Shown: positions 41,800-46,267 of the stretch, piece after piece
How positions within the stretch are numbered: position 1 is the stretch's first letter
Layout: every line of letters starts with the position of its first letter
From: Planctomycetia bacterium
GTDB lineage: Bacteria; Planctomycetota; UBA1135; UBA2386
Direction: 5' to 3'
Assembly (NCBI GenBank): GCA_005776475.1
Contig: SXPB01000169.1
Span: 1-46,267, forward strand
DNA length: 46,267 nucleotides
The notes under the pieces: model-generated
The model's database searches: none
Seen by the model: the letters and a program-made list of their open reading frames with translations, nothing else
What the model was told of the DNA's origin: nothing
Translations under genes and position numbers: made by a program

Positions 41800-43005
41800 A
41801 TGGAGATCCGCCCCCTCTTCGCCGCCGCTTTGCTGGCAGCCCCCACGCTGGCCCAGACCACGCCCCCCACCACCGACCTCGATGGCGGTGACCACGGCTC
41901 GATGCGCGAAGCGCTCGATCGCACAGGCACCCGCCTCGACGACTGGATCGACCGCTTCCGCTTGTCGGGTTTCGTCGCCGCTCGCGCGTTCGACACCGAA
42001 CGCGGCGGCACCAGGCCCGATGGCGCCATCGGCATCCAGGCCGCGAGCCTGTTCGTCGATGTCGCGGTGCAGGATGTCGCCAGTGCCTTCCTCGAACTGC
42101 GTTTCGACAACTTCGTCGAAGCCGGCACCAACGAAGCCGGCATCGGGGAGGCCTACGTCACGCTGCACGACGTCACCACGCTCGGCGGGGCAGGGCTCGA
42201 CCTGCGCGTCGGCCGCTTCGATCTGCCGTTCGGCGAGTGGTATCTGCAGGAGGATCCCGACAAGAACCGCCTGGTCGGCTTTCCTGCCGCGATTCCCTAC
42301 CGCTGGGACGAAGGCATCGAAGCGTTCGCCGATTGGGGCGACTACGGCTTCATCGCCGCGCTGACGGACGGCAGCTACAGCCGCACTTCGGAAACCGATG
42401 CGGGCATCGGCCCGGCTTTCACGGTGCGGCTGCATGCGCGCCCGAGCAATGGCGTCTACGTCAGTTTGAGTGGCATGTACGTGCACGAAGCCGAGGAGAG
42501 CGCTTTGTGCTTCGGCGGCTCGGTGATCACGCCGGTCACCGGCAGCATCACCGGAACCAGCCCGAGCGCCGTGGTGCAGAGCACGCTGGGCAGCCTCGAC
42601 CTGATCCTGCAGGCGCACCCCGACCTTCATCTGCAGCTGTCGGCAGGCGGCGGCCAGGTCGACGACGAGTCCGACGTGTTCGATCGCGCGATCCTGTGGT
42701 TCATGGTCGAACCGTCGTGGACGTTCGCGGCGAACTGGGCGCTCACCGCGCGCCTGTCCGGGGCCGGCACTTTCGACGACCGCGACGGCTTTGCCTTCGA
42801 CGGGCGTCCCTACGCCGCTGGCAGCACCTACGGATTCGAATTGTCGTCGCTGCAGCGCGCCCAACTCGGTGTGTCGCACACGCTCGGCAAGGGGCTCGTC
42901 GTGAAGGCCGAGGTCGGTTGCGACCGGCTCAGCGCGATCGACCCGAGTTTCCTGCCGGACGAGACGCGCATGTTCACCGCCGCCGAACTCGTCTTTTCCT
43001 TCTGA
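41800..43005 (+). CDS. Outer-membrane beta-barrel protein
   Basis: A 401-residue exported protein. The signal peptide is MEIRPLFAAALLAAPTLAQ. A short acidic/helical segment (25-50) precedes alternating beta strands with tyrosine/glycine turns (FRLSGFVAARAFD, GLDLRVGRFDLPFGEWYLQE, VYVSLSGMYVHEAE). The C terminus ends in strand ELVFSF with the terminal phenylalanine typical of barrels recognised by the BAM machinery. The GRFDLPFGEWYLQEDPDKN stretch resembles porin-like DUF families that accompany periplasmic redox proteins. It is followed six bases later by the haem/cupredoxin gene and then a kinase, forming one operon. Transport substrate unknown. Confidence 0.8.
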   Translation: MEIRPLFAAALLAAPTLAQTTPPTTDLDGGDHGSMREALDRTGTRLDDWIDRFRLSGFVAARAFDTERGGTRPDGAIGIQAASLFVDVAVQDVASAFLELRFDNFVEAGTNEAGIGEAYVTLHDVTTLGGAGLDLRVGRFDLPFGEWYLQEDPDKNRLVGFPAAIPYRWDEGIEAFADWGDYGFIAALTDGSYSRTSETDAGIGPAFTVRLHARPSNGVYVSLSGMYVHEAEESALCFGGSVITPVTGSITGTSPSAVVQSTLGSLDLILQAHPDLHLQLSAGGGQVDDESDVFDRAILWFMVEPSWTFAANWALTARLSGAGTFDDRDGFAFDGRPYAAGSTYGFELSSLQRAQLGVSHTLGKGLVVKAEVGCDRLSAIDPSFLPDETRMFTAAELVFSF

Positions 43006-43011
43006 AGTCCC

Positions 43012-43992
43012 ATGCGTCGACTCGTCCTGCTCACGTTGGTGACACTGCTGGCCCACCCGCGATCCGTGGCCCAGGAGCCGGCTTCCCTGCAACCGACGAT
43101 GCAGCGCTTCACCGATGCAGTGACCGCGATCGAGCAGGCCCTCGCGAAGCGCGACCGCGCGGCGCTGGCGCAGCCGGTGGCGACGATCCTCGAAGCGGCG
43201 AAGGCGTTGCCGACAACGCCGACCGCTGCCGCGGCGGCGGCGCGCATCACGACGGCGGCGCGCAACCTGCTGACCCCGGTCGGCGATGGCGCCGCCAGCG
43301 ACGCTTTCGACTTCGCCCAACTGCGAGCAGCCTGCACGGCGTGCCACCTGCACACGCGCGACGGCAACCCGGAACGTGGCCTGTTCCCCAACCACCACGG
43401 TGCGGCCTTCGGGATCGTGCGACGCCAGCAACGCGATGGCACACCCGTACCTGACGCCAGTGGTGTCGCCGTGTTCGTCGAAGGGGTCGAGGGCAAGCCC
43501 ACGCCGATGCCCCGCCTGCCATACATCCGGCAGAAGGGCCGCCGGTTCGAACCTGCCCTGCTCGCCGTCACCACCGGGACCACGGTCGAGTTCCCCAACG
43601 ACGACGTCGTCTTCCACAACGTGTTCTCGCTGTCGCGCGGCAATACGTTCGACCTCGGCAGCTACGGCAAGGGGACCAGCAAGCAACGGACATTCGACAC
43701 ACCGGGCCTCGTCAAGGTGCACTGCAACATCCACGCGGACATGGCCGCACACGTCCTGGTGCTGCAGACGCCGTGGCACGCGGTGACTGCCGTCGACGGC
43801 TCCTGGTCGATCGCCGACCTGCCGGATGGCGAGTTCACGCTGCGCGTGTGGCACCCGCTGGGCGACGAGCAACGGCATCGCCTCGTCGTCGTCGCCGGCA
43901 AGGCCACCACGCTGCCACTCGTCGTGCAGGAGACCAAGAACCGCGTACAGCACACCGACAAGAACGGACGCTCCTACCCGGAGAAGTACTGA
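43012..43992 (+). CDS. Exported haem-and-cupredoxin protein
   Basis: A 326-residue exported protein with a signal peptide (1-20). A helical region (22-105) carries one c-type haem motif, CTACH (108-112), near its end, as in cytochrome c-prime-like bundles. The following domain (about 130-255) is a cupredoxin: His202 (VVFHN), Cys238, His241 and Met244 (CNIHADM) form the type 1 copper site. The remaining 70 residues form a carboxypeptidase-regulatory-like beta sandwich (GSWSIADLPDGEFTLRVWHP). The cupredoxin-plus-beta part resembles proteins annotated as methylamine utilisation proteins. Predicted role: periplasmic electron transfer or copper/redox sensing for the kinase two bases downstream. 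Confidence 0.85.
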   Translation: MRRLVLLTLVTLLAHPRSVAQEPASLQPTMQRFTDAVTAIEQALAKRDRAALAQPVATILEAAKALPTTPTAAAAAARITTAARNLLTPVGDGAASDAFDFAQLRAACTACHLHTRDGNPERGLFPNHHGAAFGIVRRQQRDGTPVPDASGVAVFVEGVEGKPTPMPRLPYIRQKGRRFEPALLAVTTGTTVEFPNDDVVFHNVFSLSRGNTFDLGSYGKGTSKQRTFDTPGLVKVHCNIHADMAAHVLVLQTPWHAVTAVDGSWSIADLPDGEFTLRVWHPLGDEQRHRLVVVAGKATTLPLVVQETKNRVQHTDKNGRSYPEKY

Positions 43993-43993
43993 C

Positions 43994-45796
43994 GTGGAGA
44001 TCAACTTCCGCGCTCGGCTCGTGCTCGGCTCGACGCTGCAGGTGGTGGCGTTCGTTGCCACTGCGGTGTTCGTGCTCGCCGTGTCGACGGGGGAATACGC
44101 CGCCGAGCAGGTTCGCGTGGCAACGAACGATGCGCGCACGATGTTCAGCCGGCTGATGCAGATGCACGCCCGGTCGTTCAGCGGCGCCACCGCCGAGTAC
44201 GCCCGGTCGCCGCGCCTGCTGGCGACGGCGGCCATTCCCGACGTCGATGACGCGACCTTCGCCGAAGTGCTCGCCGAACTGAAGGCGCCGATCGTCGCCG
44301 TGTTGTCCCTGGATGGCCGGGTGATCGGCAGTCGCGGTGGCTGGCCGACCGGAACCGATCTCGGCGGACAACCTGGGTTTCGTGCGGCGTTGGCCGGCGG
44401 TCGTACCGATCGCGTCTGGGAGCATCCGCGCGGCCTCGTGTTCATCACGCTGGCGCCACTTGTGCAAGGCGACGAACTGCTCGGCGCCTTGCTGCGCGGC
44501 GAGTGGATCGACGACACGTTCACGGATCGACTCGGTGGTCTCGCCAACTTCGACCACGTGCTCGTGCACGACGGCAAGGTGCTCGGCCAACACTGGCGCA
44601 ACGCTGCGCCCGAGCCGAACGACCTGCTGCCGCTGCAGCGGTTCGCCGACGACGGCGTGCCCGACGACGGTGTGCCGACTTCGGTGCGAGTGCTCGGCGA
44701 GGACCAACCCGGACTCGTGCTGAACTTGCACGCCGACGGCGGGCTCGTGTTCTTGTCGCAGGATCTGCGCGGCATCAGGGATCTGCGCAATCGAACGCTG
44801 GCGTGGCTGATCCTGCTCGGCGGCTTGCTGGCGGTGGCGGGGCTGTTCTTCGCGGCCCGCACCGCGACGCGGCTGTCGCGCCCTTTGCGCGCCTTGACCT
44901 CGGCGTCGGAGCGCATGAGTGCCGGCGATTTGTCGGCCCGCGTCGACCAGGTCGACACCGACGACGAACTCGGCAAGCTCGCCCATTCGTTCAACGCAAT
45001 GGCCGCGACCGTGCAGTCGCTCGTCGCCGACGTCACCGACAAGGCCGCGCGCGCCGAAGCCGCCAACCGCGCCAAAGACGGGTTCCTGACCTCGGTCAGC
45101 CACGAACTGCGCACGCCACTCACCGGCATCCAATCGACCGCCGAGCTGCTGCAGCAATTCGGCGACGACGCCTCGCCGGCGGAGCGCGCCGAGTTCCTGT
45201 GCACGATCCTGCGCGAAGCCGAGCGGCTCGGGCGCCGCATCACCGACGCGCTCGACTTCGCCAACCTGGCTGGCGGTCGCACCGCCTGGACGCTCGGTCG
45301 CGTCGACCTGCAGCAGATCAGCGAGGAGGCCTGCCGCCGGCTCGACAGCCTGCAGGCGATGAAGGCAGTGGCGTTCCAGATCACCGCCGAGCCGGGTGCG
45401 GTGCTGCAGGGCGATCGCGAACGCCTGACGCAGGCGATCCAACACCTCGTTCACAACGCGTGGCAGTGGAGCCCCGTCGATGGCGTCGTCGAAGTCACCG
45501 TGAGCGCGGTGCAGGCCGGGTTCCGCGTGGAAGTCGCCGACCGCGGCCCCGGCATCGCCCCCCAGGACCGCGCCCGCATCTTCGACGCCTTCACGCAGGG
45601 CGGCGACACGCTGACCGACAAGCCGTCCGGCATCGGCATCGGCTTGAAGATCGCGCGCGAAGTGGCGCAAGCACACGGCGGCACGATCGAGTACGGCGAT
45701 CGGGCCGGCGGCGGCGCCACGTTCCGCATGCTGCTGCGGACCAGCGATCGGCCGATCGACCGCCCGCTGGCCACGCCGGCAAGCGCCGGCGCCTGA
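43994..45796 (+). CDS. Membrane sensor histidine kinase
   Basis: A 600-residue sensor kinase. TM1 is at about 10-32, a periplasmic dCache/PAS-like sensor domain runs to about 265, TM2 is at 269-290, HAMP at 291-345, then HisKA with the phospho-acceptor His370 (SHELRTPL) and the HATPase domain: N box Asn488 (HNAWQWSP), G1 DRGPGIAP, F box FDAFTQG and G2 GIGIGLKIA. The GTG at 43994 starts one base after the preceding stop and has GGAGAAG nine bases upstream. No response regulator lies in the window, so its partner is elsewhere. The context implies it senses a state of the haem/cupredoxin protein or its ligand. Confidence 0.93.
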   Translation: MEINFRARLVLGSTLQVVAFVATAVFVLAVSTGEYAAEQVRVATNDARTMFSRLMQMHARSFSGATAEYARSPRLLATAAIPDVDDATFAEVLAELKAPIVAVLSLDGRVIGSRGGWPTGTDLGGQPGFRAALAGGRTDRVWEHPRGLVFITLAPLVQGDELLGALLRGEWIDDTFTDRLGGLANFDHVLVHDGKVLGQHWRNAAPEPNDLLPLQRFADDGVPDDGVPTSVRVLGEDQPGLVLNLHADGGLVFLSQDLRGIRDLRNRTLAWLILLGGLLAVAGLFFAARTATRLSRPLRALTSASERMSAGDLSARVDQVDTDDELGKLAHSFNAMAATVQSLVADVTDKAARAEAANRAKDGFLTSVSHELRTPLTGIQSTAELLQQFGDDASPAERAEFLCTILREAERLGRRITDALDFANLAGGRTAWTLGRVDLQQISEEACRRLDSLQAMKAVAFQITAEPGAVLQGDRERLTQAIQHLVHNAWQWSPVDGVVEVTVSAVQAGFRVEVADRGPGIAPQDRARIFDAFTQGGDTLTDKPSGIGIGLKIAREVAQAHGGTIEYGDRAGGGATFRMLLRTSDRPIDRPLATPASAGA

Positions 45797-45799
45797 AGA

Positions 45800-46267
45800 T
45801 CAGCCCGCGGCGGCGACCGGCTTCTCCGGCGGCTTCCACAGGAACGCGAGCATCGCCGCGGCGCCGAGCGCGATCCACATTGGCAGTTCGAACAAGCGAT
45901 GCCAGTCAACGACTGCCACTGCCTTGCCCGCCGCATCCACCAACTCGTTGCCGGCCGCATCCATCGCCGTCGTCGTGTAGCTGTCCTTGATCGCGGCGCA
46001 CCACGTGTTCGCCACCAACGCGCCGCCGCCGAGGATCATCAGGTTGAACAAACCCTGTGCACTGCTGCGAATGTCCTTCGGCAAGTAGGTGTCGACGAAG
46101 ATGTAGACCGTCGCGAAGAAGAACGCGTAGCAGACGCCGTGCAGCACGTTGATCACCACGACGAGCCACGCGTGCTGCGGGAAGTGCGCGAACACAAAGA
46201 ACCTCGCCGCGTGGCCGAGCACACCGACGGTCAGCGTCCAGCGCCAACCGAGCTTGCCGAGCACGAC
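45800..46267 (-). CDS. Nucleoside H+ symporter-type MFS transporter, C-terminal part
   Basis: The last 155 codons of a membrane transporter; the gene enters the window from the right edge. VINVLHGVCYAFFFATVYIF and DIRSSAQGLFNL match the NHS (NupG/XapB-like) family of nucleoside:proton symporters in the major facilitator superfamily. The remaining helices end in LPMWIALGAAAMLAFLW followed by a short tail. Substrate beyond nucleosides is not testable from this half. It is convergent with the kinase gene, three bases apart. Confidence 0.85.
   Translation of the reverse strand, partial: VVLGKLGWRWTLTVGVLGHAARFFVFAHFPQHAWLVVVINVLHGVCYAFFFATVYIFVDTYLPKDIRSSAQGLFNLMILGGGALVANTWCAAIKDSYTTTAMDAAGNELVDAAGKAVAVVDWHRLFELPMWIALGAAAMLAFLWKPPEKPVAAAG

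Noticed and set aside
41761..45384. Open frame of 1207 codons on the minus strand under the barrel/cupredoxin/kinase genes
   Set aside because: It lies opposite three genes with clear motifs and its translation has no domains; it is a codon-bias shadow.

Overview
The window is very GC-rich, densely coded and free of rRNA, tRNA, CRISPR arrays and insertion sequences. The gene set points to a member of the Planctomycetota. The evidence is a paired DUF1592-type c-type cytochrome and a TAT-exported DUF1552 protein, large HEAT-repeat proteins, a MoxR-type ATPase, and several exported proteins (GH18 chitinase, beta-propeller, trypsin-like protease) that end in one recurring C-terminal beta module of the kind common in uncultured planctomycetes. 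Verrucomicrobiota and Myxococcota also carry DUF1592/DUF1552 pairs, so the phylum call is an inference.

Layout, left third. A minus-strand operon runs off the left edge (HEAT protein, small membrane protein, MoxR ATPase). A plus-strand cluster follows (methyl-accepting chemotaxis protein, EamA transporter, RumA-type RNA methyltransferase, alpha/beta hydrolase). Then come a minus-strand RHH/PIN toxin-antitoxin pair with its own promoter and operator, followed by a secreted GH18 chitinase, and a recG-nnrE pair. A UDP-sugar pyrophosphorylase-like gene and a methyltransferase run on the plus strand.

Middle third. An esterase-like protein and an RluA-family pseudouridine synthase overlap on the minus strand. 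A second toxin-antitoxin pair (DUF433/DUF5615) is followed by an exported RidA-like protein. A four-gene minus-strand operon (GntR, ABC ATPase, membrane protein, HEAT/coiled-coil protein) is chained by three ATGA overlaps and preceded by a strong palindromic operator over its promoter. An exported 13-repeat propeller protein, a Deg9-like protease without a visible signal peptide, and a lysyl-endopeptidase-like exported protease follow. The intergenic region between the two proteases can fold into a three-way junction.

Right third. A Gfo/Idh/MocA oxidoreductase overlaps a radical SAM gene on the minus strand. The only gene-free stretch above 300 bp (33604-33938) holds five consecutive hairpins ending in an intrinsic terminator and is proposed as a non-coding RNA. 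A long plus-strand run follows: DUF1592 cytochrome, DUF1552 protein, metallophosphoesterase-LamG, methyltransferase, saccharopine-dehydrogenase-like protein, and then a compact three-gene unit (outer-membrane barrel, haem-plus-cupredoxin protein, membrane histidine kinase) that looks like a redox or copper sensing module. A partial nucleoside-type MFS transporter ends the window.

The most unusual items are the barrel/cupredoxin/kinase unit, the structured RNA before the DUF1592 gene, the chemoreceptor with altered trimer-contact residues, and the operator-promoter architecture of the GntR-ABC operon.
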